Shown one piece after another: positions 1 to 7,255 of a DNA stretch of 10,182 nt. The notes below the pieces were generated by a model that did no database searches, was not told the DNA's origin, and saw only the letters and a program-made list of their open reading frames with translations. The stretch comes from JBFLVQ01 sp040758525 (GTDB taxonomy: Bacteria > Acidobacteriota > Blastocatellia > Chloracidobacteriales > JADJPF01). Every line of letters starts with the position of its first letter. Position 1 is the first letter of the stretch. A program made the position numbers and the translations under genes. Location of the stretch: contig JBFLVQ010000328.1 of the NCBI GenBank assembly GCA_040758525.1, forward strand, positions 1 to 10,182. Direction: 5' to 3'.

Positions 1-1428
1 GCCAATACGAGTGTTATGGGGAGCATGTTTGAGCAGTTCTGGATCTTGTTCGGCCTCAACAGCAATCGACTTCATTGCATCAATGAAGAGATCGAGTTCT
101 TGACGGCCTTCGCTCTCTGTGGGCTCGACCATTAGCGCACCAGGTACAACAAGTGGAAAGGACATTGTTGGTGGGTGAAAACCATAATCGATCAGTCGCT
201 TGGCAATGTCACCATTAGTGATGCCAAAGCGCTTTTGGCGTTTGTCTGAGAAGATCACTTCATGCATTATCTTCCCGTCATAAGGAATCTCGTAAGTGTC
301 ACGTAAGTGATGCGCAATATAGTTAGCATTCAACACTGCCGTCTCAGTATTTTCACGCAATCCCTCAGATCCTAGAGTGAGTATGTAACAGACTGCGCGC
401 AGTACTACACCAAAATTACCATAGAAGGCACGTACACGCCCTACTGAACGTGGTCGATCATAATCGAGGGTAAAACGATCACCACGTTTCGATATTAATG
501 GATAAGGTAGATAAGGCTCTAGCTCTTTGGTCACGGCTACTGGACCAGCGCCTGGACCACCACCACCGTGTGGGGTAGACATTGTTTTATGCAGATTCAT
601 ATGCATCACATCTACACCCATATCACCGGGCCTTGCCACGGCGCAAAGTGCATTCAGATTTGCACCATCCATATAGACAAAACCACCACGGTCATGTACT
701 AACCGACAGATCTTTTCGATATTCTCTTCAAATAGCCCTAGTGTATTAGGATTGGTAAGCATTAACGCAGCTACAGAATCATCCATACGTCGCGCCAATT
801 CTTCCAGATCAGTAAGTCCACGATCATTAGAACGGATCGCTTCAACAGCATAGCCACAAATGGCGGCACTTGCAGGATTGGTGCCGTGTGCAGAATCGGG
901 TATCAGGATCTTCTTGCGTGCATCACCACGCTCTTGTAGTAATGCACGGATCATTAGCACACCAGTCATCTCGCCATGTGCACCAGCAGCAGGTTGCATA
1001 GTAACAGCAGCCATTCCTGTGATCTCGGCAAGCAACTCTTGAGCAAGATGGATCACTTCAAGGTTTCCCTGTGATACCGACTCTGGCGCAAGTGGATGTG
1101 AGCCACTAAAACCCTCTATACGCGCGACAAACTCATTCAATTTGGGATTGTATTTCATTGTACATGAGCCGAGCGGAAAAAGACCGGTATCGGTGCCATA
1201 GTTCCAGGTCGAGAGGCGTGTGAAGTGACGCACCACATCTGGCTCAGCAAGTTCTGGCATCCCTGCTAGATCATCATCACGTCGATAGTGTGCGGCAAGT
1301 AGATCATCAAGAGGTACAGTAGGCACATCTATTTCTGACAGCTTATAAGCACGTGAGCCTGTCTGTGAACGTTCGAAGAGTAGGTTCTCATTCTGGCTGA
1401 TATGTGTGCTAACTTTCTTGATCGGCAT
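1..1428 (-). CDS. gcvPB: Glycine dehydrogenase (decarboxylating) subunit 2, P-protein beta chain, C-terminus cut by window edge
   Basis: This is the PLP-carrying half of the two-subunit P-protein of the glycine cleavage system. It decarboxylates glycine and passes the aminomethyl group to the lipoyl arm of GcvH. I translated the open frame by hand: 476 codons are visible without a stop. Family members are roughly 475-520 residues, so only a short tail should be missing. The motif HGTNPAS is at residues 181-187. The PLP-lysine region NLHKT is at 278-282 (Lys281), followed by the glycine-rich stretch PHGGGGPG at 286-293. Both are hallmarks of the P-protein. The ATG at 1426-1428 follows an AGGA (minus strand, 1435-1438) with 6 nt spacing. 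It lies 16 bp after the gcvPA stop, as the last visible gene of the gcvT-H-PA-PB operon. Nothing looks broken. Confidence 0.96.
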   Translation of the reverse strand, partial: MPIKKVSTHISQNENLLFERSQTGSRAYKLSEIDVPTVPLDDLLAAHYRRDDDLAGMPELAEPDVVRHFTRLSTWNYGTDTGLFPLGSCTMKYNPKLNEFVARIEGFSGSHPLAPESVSQGNLEVIHLAQELLAEITGMAAVTMQPAAGAHGEMTGVLMIRALLQERGDARKKILIPDSAHGTNPASAAICGYAVEAIRSNDRGLTDLEELARRMDDSVAALMLTNPNTLGLFEENIEKICRLVHDRGGFVYMDGANLNALCAVARPGDMGVDVMHMNLHKTMSTPHGGGGPGAGPVAVTKELEPYLPYPLISKRGDRFTLDYDRPRSVGRVRAFYGNFGVVLRAVCYILTLGSEGLRENTETAVLNANYIAHHLRDTYEIPYDGKIMHEVIFSDKRQKRFGITNGDIAKRLIDYGFHPPTMSFPLVVPGALMVEPTESEGRQELDLFIDAMKSIAVEAEQDPELLKHAPHNTRIG

Positions 1429-1444
1429 AGTGAATCCTATCTTT

Positions 1445-2788
1445 CTATACGGCTGCAGAACGTAATGCCACAACCAGCTCATCGATCTGTGCGCGACTAT
1501 GTCGCTCTGTCACACAGACAAGCAGCGCGTTTGTCATATCTTTATAGTAACGCGCCAGTGGTAATCCAGCGATGATATTGCGCGCTAGTAATTTCTCTAC
1601 AATCTCTGTAGCTGGACGTGGCGTCTTGACAACAAATTCATTGAAGCGCGGGGTATTGAAAAGCAGTGAATATCCTTCAAGAGAGTCTATGGTACGCGCA
1701 GCATAAGCAGTCTTCTGTAGGTTCTGCACTGCTACTTCTTGCAGTCCACGTCGCCCCATTGTAGCCAAGTAGACAGTTGCCATCAGCATGAAGAGACCTT
1801 CATTGGTACAGATATTGGAAGTAGCCTTCTCACGACGTATATGCTGTTCGCGAGTAGCTAATGTGATAACAAAGCCACGCCGACCATTATGATCGAATGC
1901 CTGACCAATCAGCCGTCCTGGCATTTGGCGCTGATATTGAGTACGACTGGCAAAAAACCCCAGATAAGGACCACCAAAGCTTGGTGCAATACCAAATGGT
2001 TGACCTTCGCCTACCACGATATCGGCACCACACTCACCAGGTGGGCGCAGCAATCCCAAGCTGATCGGTTCGGCCACTACCACAACAAAGAGTGCACCCA
2101 ACTTATGTGCTACATCGGCAGCATAAGTTAACTCCTCTAAACAGCCAAAGAAGTTGGGAGATTGGATGATCACAGCGGCAGTCTTATCATCAATGCTAGA
2201 GTTGCTTAGTGTTGTCTGTCCATTGGTGTTGAATGGCAGTGTCTCGATTGTCACACCTAGATGTTTTAGGTAAGTATCAACTACAGCACGATACTCAGGA
2301 TGCACTGCTTGTGAGATAAAAACTTTATCACGACGGGTAATACGACTAGCCATTAACACTGCTTCGGCGAGTGCGGTCGAACCATCATACATTGAGGCAT
2401 TCGCCACCTCCATCCCGGTCAACTGACAGAGCATTGTCTGAAACTCATAGATCGCTTGTAAGGTTCCTTGGGCAATCTCTGGCTGGTAAGGTGTATAGGT
2501 GGTGTAGAACTCAGAACGGGAAATAAGCGTGTCAATAATCACTGGACGGAAGTGATCATAGACACCTGCACCAAGAAAAGAGGCGGTACGGTTGGGATCA
2601 GCATTACGCGCCGCCAAGGATTTGAAAAACCGTATCAGATCCTGCTCGGAATAGGCGGCGGGTAGTTGTAATGGCTGCTTTAGCCGTAAATGTTCAGGAA
2701 TACTAGTGAAGAACTCCTCAATTGAAGCCACGCCCATTTCCGCGAGCATTTTCGCTCGCTCCTCAGACGAGTTCGGAATATAGCGCAT
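1445..2788 (-). CDS. gcvPA: Glycine dehydrogenase (decarboxylating) subunit 1, P-protein alpha chain
   Basis: This is the alpha subunit of the heterodimeric P-protein, which pairs with GcvPB to decarboxylate glycine in the cytoplasm. Its 447 residues match the usual length of about 440-450. The N-terminus (MRYIPNSSEERAKMLAEMG) is the typical GcvPA opening. The central segment GEGQPFGIAPSFGGPYLGFF, around residues 260-280, is characteristic of the P-protein fold. As expected for this subunit, it lacks the PLP-lysine motif, which is in GcvPB. The ATG at 2786-2788 is only 3 bp after the gcvH stop. The ribosome binding site (AAGGA about 10 nt upstream) lies inside the end of gcvH, so translation is probably coupled. 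The split P-protein separates this organism from E. coli-like and cyanobacterial bacteria, which carry a single fused GcvP. Confidence 0.97.
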   Translation of the reverse strand: MRYIPNSSEERAKMLAEMGVASIEEFFTSIPEHLRLKQPLQLPAAYSEQDLIRFFKSLAARNADPNRTASFLGAGVYDHFRPVIIDTLISRSEFYTTYTPYQPEIAQGTLQAIYEFQTMLCQLTGMEVANASMYDGSTALAEAVLMASRITRRDKVFISQAVHPEYRAVVDTYLKHLGVTIETLPFNTNGQTTLSNSSIDDKTAAVIIQSPNFFGCLEELTYAADVAHKLGALFVVVVAEPISLGLLRPPGECGADIVVGEGQPFGIAPSFGGPYLGFFASRTQYQRQMPGRLIGQAFDHNGRRGFVITLATREQHIRREKATSNICTNEGLFMLMATVYLATMGRRGLQEVAVQNLQKTAYAARTIDSLEGYSLLFNTPRFNEFVVKTPRPATEIVEKLLARNIIAGLPLARYYKDMTNALLVCVTERHSRAQIDELVVALRSAAV

Positions 2789-2791
2789 GGG

Positions 2792-3187
2792 CTAGGGTTC
2801 CTTTCCCTCATTGATGAGATCTTCATACTCTATTGCCGACATCAGCGCATCCAGTTCTGCTGGCTTATCAAGCTTGATAACAAGCATCCAGCCTTCACCA
2901 TAGGGGTCGCTATTAATCAATTCTGGTGAATCGGCCAATTTTTTGTTGACCTCCTCTACCGTCCCTGTCACTGGCATAAAGACCTCGCTTACTGTCTTTA
3001 CCGACTCAACCGAGCCAAATGGCTCGTTCTGAGACAGTCGCTCACCCGCTTTGGGTAGCTCGACATAAACGATATCACCTAGTTCTGATTGTGCGAAGAA
3101 GGTGATGCCAATCGTGCCGCGATTACCTTCAACGCGTATCCATTCATGATCTTTTGTGTATAACAGATTATCCGGATAGTTGCCCAT
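2792..3187 (-). CDS. gcvH: Glycine cleavage system H protein (lipoyl carrier)
   Basis: GcvH carries the lipoyl arm that shuttles the aminomethyl group from the P-protein to GcvT and is reoxidised by the L-protein. With the start chosen here it is 131 residues long, the normal family size. It opens with MGNYPDNLLYTKDHEWI, the standard GcvH N-terminus. The lipoylation motif GSVESVK ends at Lys64 and continues TVSEV, as in the family. The C-terminal region GEGWMLVIKL is also typical. The frame stays open for 21 more codons upstream (to 3250), but those residues match no GcvH. The internal ATG follows a GGAGG at 3196-3200 with 8 nt spacing, so 3187 is the start. The gene sits between gcvT and gcvPA in one operon. 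The L-protein (lpd) gene is not in this window and is probably shared with other dehydrogenase complexes. Confidence 0.97.
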   Translation of the reverse strand: MGNYPDNLLYTKDHEWIRVEGNRGTIGITFFAQSELGDIVYVELPKAGERLSQNEPFGSVESVKTVSEVFMPVTGTVEEVNKKLADSPELINSDPYGEGWMLVIKLDKPAELDALMSAIEYEDLINEGKEP

Positions 3188-3195
3188 CTTTGCTG

Positions 3196-3200
3196 CCTCC
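3196..3200 (-). promoter_or_regulatory. Ribosome binding site that fixes the gcvH start
   Basis: On the minus strand GGAGG lies 8 nt before the ATG at 3185-3187. This marks the internal ATG, not the longer open frame reaching 3250, as the true start of gcvH. Confidence 0.8.
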
Positions 3201-3211
3201 GCTTCTTTCAG

Positions 3212-3249
3212 TAACAAGTGCTGAGTAAGAAGATGCTCTACACTTGCCA
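3212..3249 (-). repeat. Inverted repeat in the gcvT-gcvH intergenic leader
   Basis: In the 75-bp gap between gcvT and gcvH, the transcript can pair TGGCAAGTG (3241-3249) with CACTTGTTA (3212-3220). That gives 9 pairs, two of them G-U, with a 20-nt loop. No T-run follows, so it is not a terminator. It lies 11 nt upstream of the gcvH ribosome binding site and might stabilise the 3' part of the mRNA or tune gcvH translation. With so long a loop it could also be chance. Confidence 0.3.
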
Positions 3250-3262
3250 CTTATCACTAGCT

Positions 3263-4372
3263 TTACTTCTTTCTCTTGTAAAATGGGGTTTCTACCACCC
3301 GCACGCCGATCTCACGGCCACGCACTTGCACTGCAAACTCTTGACCAATTTTAGTCTTCTCGACAGGCAAGTAAGTCAGACCTATGTTCTTTTTTAAGAA
3401 AGGCGCAGGACTGCCAGAAGTCACTTTACCTACTTCCCGGCCATCGACCAGTACCGGATAACCATCACGCACCGGCACTTTTTCTAGCACCTCGAAACCT
3501 ACCACCTTACGTTGTACACCCTCTTCTTTCTGTTTTGCCAACCGATCCCGACCCAGGAAGTCACCTTTTGTTAGTTTCAATATCCAACCTAGATCGGCTT
3601 CCAAAACAGTGGTTGTATCATCAATATCATGACCATAGAGCATCATCTTCGCTTCTAGCCGCAATGTATTGCGCGCTGCTAATCCTGCTGGCACGAGTCC
3701 TTGAGAACGGCCTGCAGTAAGAATCTCATTCCAGATCTTACTGGCCTCATCTGGTGGACCATAGATCTCAAAACCATCTTCACCTGTATAACCAGTGCGT
3801 GAGAGCAATACTGGTACACTTGCCAGTTGAGCATGTATAAACCAATAATATTTCACTGCTGCTAACTCTACATCAACGAGTGGCTGCAGGATCTCTAATG
3901 CACGCGGCCCTTGCAAGGCAATCTGAAAATACTGATTGCTAGTGTTCTTCACTTCAACATCTAGATTAGCGCTATGCAACTTAATCCATTCAAAATCCTT
4001 TTCAGTATTGGCAGCATTGACACAGAGAAAGTAGTGTTCACGGCTAAAGCGGTGTACAAGTATATCATCAACAAATGTGCCCTGTTCGGTCATTAATCCA
4101 GAATAGTGAATCTGGTTATCTTGTAGCTTAGCTACATCATTAGAGGTAACCAACTGTACCAGGGCAAGCGCATCGCGACCAGTGATCTCAATCTCGCCCA
4201 TATGACTAACATCAAACAGACCGGCGGCGGTACGAACGGCCATATGCTCAGGAATAGTGCCTTCATACTGAATGGGCATCTCCCAACCAGTAAAATCGAC
4301 CATCTTGGCACCGAGTTGATGATGTACCAAATTAAGTGGTGTACGTTTTAGGTCTGTCTTGGCTTCTGTCAA
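3263..4372 (-). CDS. gcvT: Aminomethyltransferase, T-protein of the glycine cleavage system
   Basis: GcvT releases ammonia from the aminomethyl-lipoyl arm of GcvH and transfers the methylene group to tetrahydrofolate, giving 5,10-methylene-THF. The N-terminal signature LKRTPLNLVHHQLGAKMVDF, the segment GLFDVSHMGE and the Asp pair in FVDDILVH (102-103) are typical of the folate-binding T-protein fold. One of these aspartates corresponds to the catalytic Asp of E. coli GcvT. The motif SRTGYTGEDGFEI is also present. The frame has no useful ATG near its beginning. It could start at a TTG at 4441 (392 residues), but the extra 23 residues look unlike any GcvT. The TTG at 4370-4372 gives 369 residues, the family length, and follows a GAGGT (4383-4387) with 10 nt spacing. 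It is the first gene of the gcvT-H-PA-PB operon, about 150 bp after the histidine kinase gene. Confidence 0.95.
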   Translation of the reverse strand: MTEAKTDLKRTPLNLVHHQLGAKMVDFTGWEMPIQYEGTIPEHMAVRTAAGLFDVSHMGEIEITGRDALALVQLVTSNDVAKLQDNQIHYSGLMTEQGTFVDDILVHRFSREHYFLCVNAANTEKDFEWIKLHSANLDVEVKNTSNQYFQIALQGPRALEILQPLVDVELAAVKYYWFIHAQLASVPVLLSRTGYTGEDGFEIYGPPDEASKIWNEILTAGRSQGLVPAGLAARNTLRLEAKMMLYGHDIDDTTTVLEADLGWILKLTKGDFLGRDRLAKQKEEGVQRKVVGFEVLEKVPVRDGYPVLVDGREVGKVTSGSPAPFLKKNIGLTYLPVEKTKIGQEFAVQVRGREIGVRVVETPFYKRKK

Positions 4373-4382
4373 GAGTGGCGAT

Positions 4383-4389
4383 ACCTCGC
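4383..4389 (-). promoter_or_regulatory. Candidate ribosome binding site for a TTG start of gcvT
   Basis: The minus strand reads GCGAGGT 10 nt before the TTG at 4370-4372. No comparable site precedes the upstream in-frame TTG at 4439-4441. Protein length and the position of the conserved N-terminus agree with the downstream start. Confidence 0.55.
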
Positions 4390-4439
4390 TTTCTTTAACA
4401 GTTTTATAACTTTGAGTAACTGACGCAAAGCGAAGCCAC

Positions 4440-4469
4440 AAGCTAACATAACGTTTTCAGCCACGTCAA
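4440..4469 (-). promoter_or_regulatory. Weak candidate promoter for the gcv operon
   Basis: On the minus strand a good -35-like TTGACG (4464-4469) is followed at 18 bp by TAGCTT (4440-4445), a poor -10 match. A better -10-like TATGTT (4445-4450) is only 13 bp away. No terminator separates the kinase gene from gcvT, so read-through from the kinase gene is also possible. The 4373-4524 leader shows no recognisable glycine riboswitch. It holds only a 5-bp ACGTC/GACGT hairpin around 4464-4478. Confidence 0.25.
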
Positions 4470-4524
4470 GGCGACGTAGAGAGCAGCAGCTATATCTATT
4501 CTGGTAGGCGCAGTGATGGCGAAG

Positions 4525-7044
4525 TTAACAGGACTCGTATCTCTCTTTGGCACTGATTAGACTAACTAATGCGACAGTCAATTGGGTTGGTTCAATTGGT
4601 TTAGCAAGATGCATCTGGAATCCTGCCAATAAAGCACGCCGCTGATCTTCGGTACGCACATAAGCTGTTAATGCGATGGCTGGTATCTGCCCACCCTGTT
4701 CTGGCTTTAATGTACGTACCCGACGAATTAGGCTATAGCCATCCTCATCAGGCATACCAATATCTGAAATTAGTACATCTGGTTTCCAGTATTGCAATAG
4801 CTTGAATGCTTCTGAAGCCGAGTTTGCTGTACGTACTGAGGCACTATGCTGAGCAAGCATAATTGTTACCATTTCACAGGTATCAATATCATCATCAACA
4901 AACAGTATTCGTAAACCCTCTAGCATAGATGTATCAACCTTATTTAGAGAATGATCCTTTATAGCTTCTCTATTTACATTGGTAAGTGGTATCACCACCT
5001 TAAAGGAGGTGCCTTTGCCTACTCCTGGACTCGCCACTTCTACGGTACCTCCATGTAGTTCCACCAGGTGACGTACAATTGCTAGTCCCAAGCCTAGACC
5101 GCTATGTGTACGTGTGATTGAACCATCGGCTTGACGGAAGCGCTCAAAAACATAAGGAAGAAAATCTGGGCTGATACCGATACCAGTGTCATTTATCATC
5201 ACCTCCATACTGGTATTAACCCGCTTTACCTGTACATCTACACGCCCTCGTTCAGGGGTAAATTTAATTGCATTTGAGAGCAGGTTCCAGATCACTTGCT
5301 GCAAGCGATCTGGATCGCCAGAAATCAACCCCACATCCATCTCAAAGACAGTGTTTAATTGGATTGCTTTGGCTTCCGCAGCAGGACGTACTGAATCTAT
5401 CGCTGCTTCAATTATCGTGGCAAAACTGATTGGTCGTACTTCTAGACGTAATTTGCCGGTAATAATACGTGAGACATCTAGTAGATCATCAATAATCTGG
5501 GCTTGTGAACGGGCATTGCGCTCAATCGCCTCAAGGGCACGCTGGTACTTTGTCTCATCAAGCTTGCCTATACGTAGCATACGTGTCCAACCAAGCATGG
5601 CTGTCAGTGGTGTACGTAGTTCATGCGAGACAGTAGCAAGGAACTCATCTTTGATCCGGTTAGCCTCTTGGGCCTCACGATAGAGTCGTGCATTAACAAT
5701 GGCCAGTGCGGCACGCCGCGCCAAGTCTTCGGCCAATGTGACATCTTCGAAAGTGAATCGCCGTTGTGACTGGCCCATTACAAAGGTGATCGATCCTAAC
5801 GTACGTAGATGTGCAATCAGTGGAACACACATATAGGAAGAGAATCCTAGCTGACGCAACAATTCTGTATGTTTGACATCCTCAGCCATTGCTTCTAAGA
5901 GCAGATCAGAGACCTCTACAATAATTTCTGGTTGCCCAGTCTGTATTACTTTAGATGGACCATAGGGAGCATCTGGATCTAACGAATAGAGTCTTTCTAC
6001 TTGCCAAAGTAGTTCAGCTAAAGAGGGATCAATATGAGCAACGGCGAGGCGACGTAATATACCATCTTCGGCAATGATATCGATAATGCACCAATCACCT
6101 AAAATTGGTACCGCCAAACCGGCGACACTGCTCAGTGTAGTATTATAATTGAGTGAAGCGGCTAGCAATGCGCTTGCTTCTGCAAGTAATGCTAATCGTT
6201 GCCCGGCGGCTTCTGCCTCTGCACGTGCCGCTTGTTCACGTATAAGTTTGGTACGTTCTTCCTCGATTCGTTTGCGTTCTGTAAGATCACGCTGGATTGC
6301 AATGAAATGCTCGACCATACCATTTTCATCGCGTATCGGTGCAACCTGCCACTCCAAATTTATCTCTCTACCATCTTTACAGTAGTTGATCGCCTCACCA
6401 TAAAAGATTTCTCCTTGTGCTAGGCTGCGATCTAAACGCTCAAGTACAGAGATATCGGTATTAGGGCCATGTAGTATACGTATAGTCTTGCCGATCGCCT
6501 CCTCTTTAGTATAGCCAGTGATTCTTGTGAAAGCGTCATTAACAAAAAGAATCTTGGAGTCGTAGTGGCCACGGCTAGCCGAGGTAATGATGATCGCATC
6601 ATTAGCCTGCTGCACTGCCAATTCAAGCAGTTGTAATCTCTGTTCAGTACGTTTACGCTCAGTGATGTCGCGTAGCGAGGCAAGATAAGCAACTTCGCCT
6701 TCCCAATTGGTCTCAACGACTCGCATTTCCGCTACAGCAATGCGGCCATCCGTGCGTAGAATATCTAGCTCGGTGATCTCACCTGCTACCAGGGGAAAAC
6801 CGAACATAGTTCCCATTAGAGCTTCTGCTTTGCGGCTAAAGAGGACCTCTGCAGCAGGATTGATAAAACGTAGTACTCCCTGCCGATCAACAATGATAAT
6901 ACCATCAGCATTACGAGCAATAATGTTACGGAAACGGGCTTCACTAGTTTGCAGTTCTTGGGTGCGCCGCTCTAGTTGCCTTCTTAACTCTAATAGCTCA
7001 TTCTCATTTGCTAATTTCTGCTTGGTTTCCATACTGTCACACAT
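4525..7044 (-). CDS. Soluble hybrid sensor histidine kinase, PAS-PAS-GAF-HisKA-HATPase-REC
   Basis: This is an 839-residue cytoplasmic hybrid kinase with no membrane segment. A short coiled coil (1-35) leads to PAS1 (about 36-133) and PAS2 with a PAC segment (about 136-262). A helical linker, a GAF domain (about 285-452) and HisKA follow, with the phosphoacceptor His474 in TVSHELRTPL. The HATPase has N-box Asn587/Asn591, G1 DTGIG at 619-623, F-box FERFRQ at 633-638 and G2 GLGLGLAIV at 649-657. The C-terminal receiver (710-830) has acidic DDD at 716-718, phosphoacceptor Asp761, Thr793 and Lys815. All catalytic residues are present. PAS2 resembles LOV domains (GKTIRILHGPNTD at 185-197), but the photoactive Cys position is Ile188. 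The start is the first ATG; neither it nor Met5 has a clear ribosome binding site. The gene lies downstream of kaiC, beyond a terminator. Signal and target are unknown; a clock input or output role is inference from position only. Confidence 0.93.
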   Translation of the reverse strand: MCDSMETKQKLANENELLELRRQLERRTQELQTSEARFRNIIARNADGIIIVDRQGVLRFINPAAEVLFSRKAEALMGTMFGFPLVAGEITELDILRTDGRIAVAEMRVVETNWEGEVAYLASLRDITERKRTEQRLQLLELAVQQANDAIIITSASRGHYDSKILFVNDAFTRITGYTKEEAIGKTIRILHGPNTDISVLERLDRSLAQGEIFYGEAINYCKDGREINLEWQVAPIRDENGMVEHFIAIQRDLTERKRIEEERTKLIREQAARAEAEAAGQRLALLAEASALLAASLNYNTTLSSVAGLAVPILGDWCIIDIIAEDGILRRLAVAHIDPSLAELLWQVERLYSLDPDAPYGPSKVIQTGQPEIIVEVSDLLLEAMAEDVKHTELLRQLGFSSYMCVPLIAHLRTLGSITFVMGQSQRRFTFEDVTLAEDLARRAALAIVNARLYREAQEANRIKDEFLATVSHELRTPLTAMLGWTRMLRIGKLDETKYQRALEAIERNARSQAQIIDDLLDVSRIITGKLRLEVRPISFATIIEAAIDSVRPAAEAKAIQLNTVFEMDVGLISGDPDRLQQVIWNLLSNAIKFTPERGRVDVQVKRVNTSMEVMINDTGIGISPDFLPYVFERFRQADGSITRTHSGLGLGLAIVRHLVELHGGTVEVASPGVGKGTSFKVVIPLTNVNREAIKDHSLNKVDTSMLEGLRILFVDDDIDTCEMVTIMLAQHSASVRTANSASEAFKLLQYWKPDVLISDIGMPDEDGYSLIRRVRTLKPEQGGQIPAIALTAYVRTEDQRRALLAGFQMHLAKPIEPTQLTVALVSLISAKERYESC

Positions 7045-7089
7045 GGCGCTAGGTGACGATTTAACCTACGCTGGTTAGTTGCTAATAGC

Positions 7090-7121
7090 GAATAAAGACT
7101 GAGCCGGCTAACCCGGCTCAG
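7090..7121 (-). terminator. Rho-independent terminator after kaiC
   Basis: There is a perfect 9-bp inverted repeat, CTGAGCCGG (7099-7107) and CCGGCTCAG (7113-7121), with a 5-nt loop. In the minus-strand transcript the stem is followed by TCTTTATT. It lies about 100 bp after the kaiC stop and 45 bp before the kinase start. It should end most transcription of the clock operon and reduce read-through into the kinase gene. Confidence 0.75.
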
Positions 7122-7210
7122 ATACTCTCTACTATAGAGCTTTTTAACCTTCTCTTTGGTTGCAAGAACAACCCAGAGTTCGCGCGTAAATGACCAGTAA
7201 GCAGAAAGTA

Positions 7211-7255
7211 GCAGCCTCTGCCGCTATCCGTTCGATTCTTCACTGAAGAGGCTGC
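7211..7255 (-). repeat. Inverted repeat spanning the kaiC stop codon
   Basis: GCAGCCTCT (7211-7219) and AGAGGCTGC (7247-7255) are perfectly complementary over 9 bp, with 27 nt between them that contain the kaiC stop. No T-run follows on the minus strand. The nearby strong hairpin at 7099-7121 makes this an unlikely terminator. It may be an mRNA 3'-end structure or chance. The rest of 7127-7210 shows nothing recognisable. Confidence 0.35.

Noticed and set aside
4373..4524. Glycine riboswitch upstream of gcvT
   Set aside because: The leader is short and I could not find the conserved core or the tandem aptamer layout. Only a 5-bp hairpin is visible.
5186..5683. Plus-strand open frame of 165 codons
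   Set aside because: It lies wholly opposite the HisKA/HATPase region of the hybrid kinase and has Ser/Arg-rich composition typical of antisense shadows. The kinase frame carries all the recognisable motifs.
6432..6716. Minus-strand open frame of 94 codons in another frame of the kinase gene
   Set aside because: It overlaps the PAS domains, which read correctly in the main frame, and its translation resembles no domain. I see no frameshift signal.
7127..7145. Plus-strand hairpin CTCTA/TAGAG followed by CTTTTT
   Set aside because: The stem is only 5 bp and no plus-strand gene lies upstream, so a functional plus-strand terminator is unlikely.
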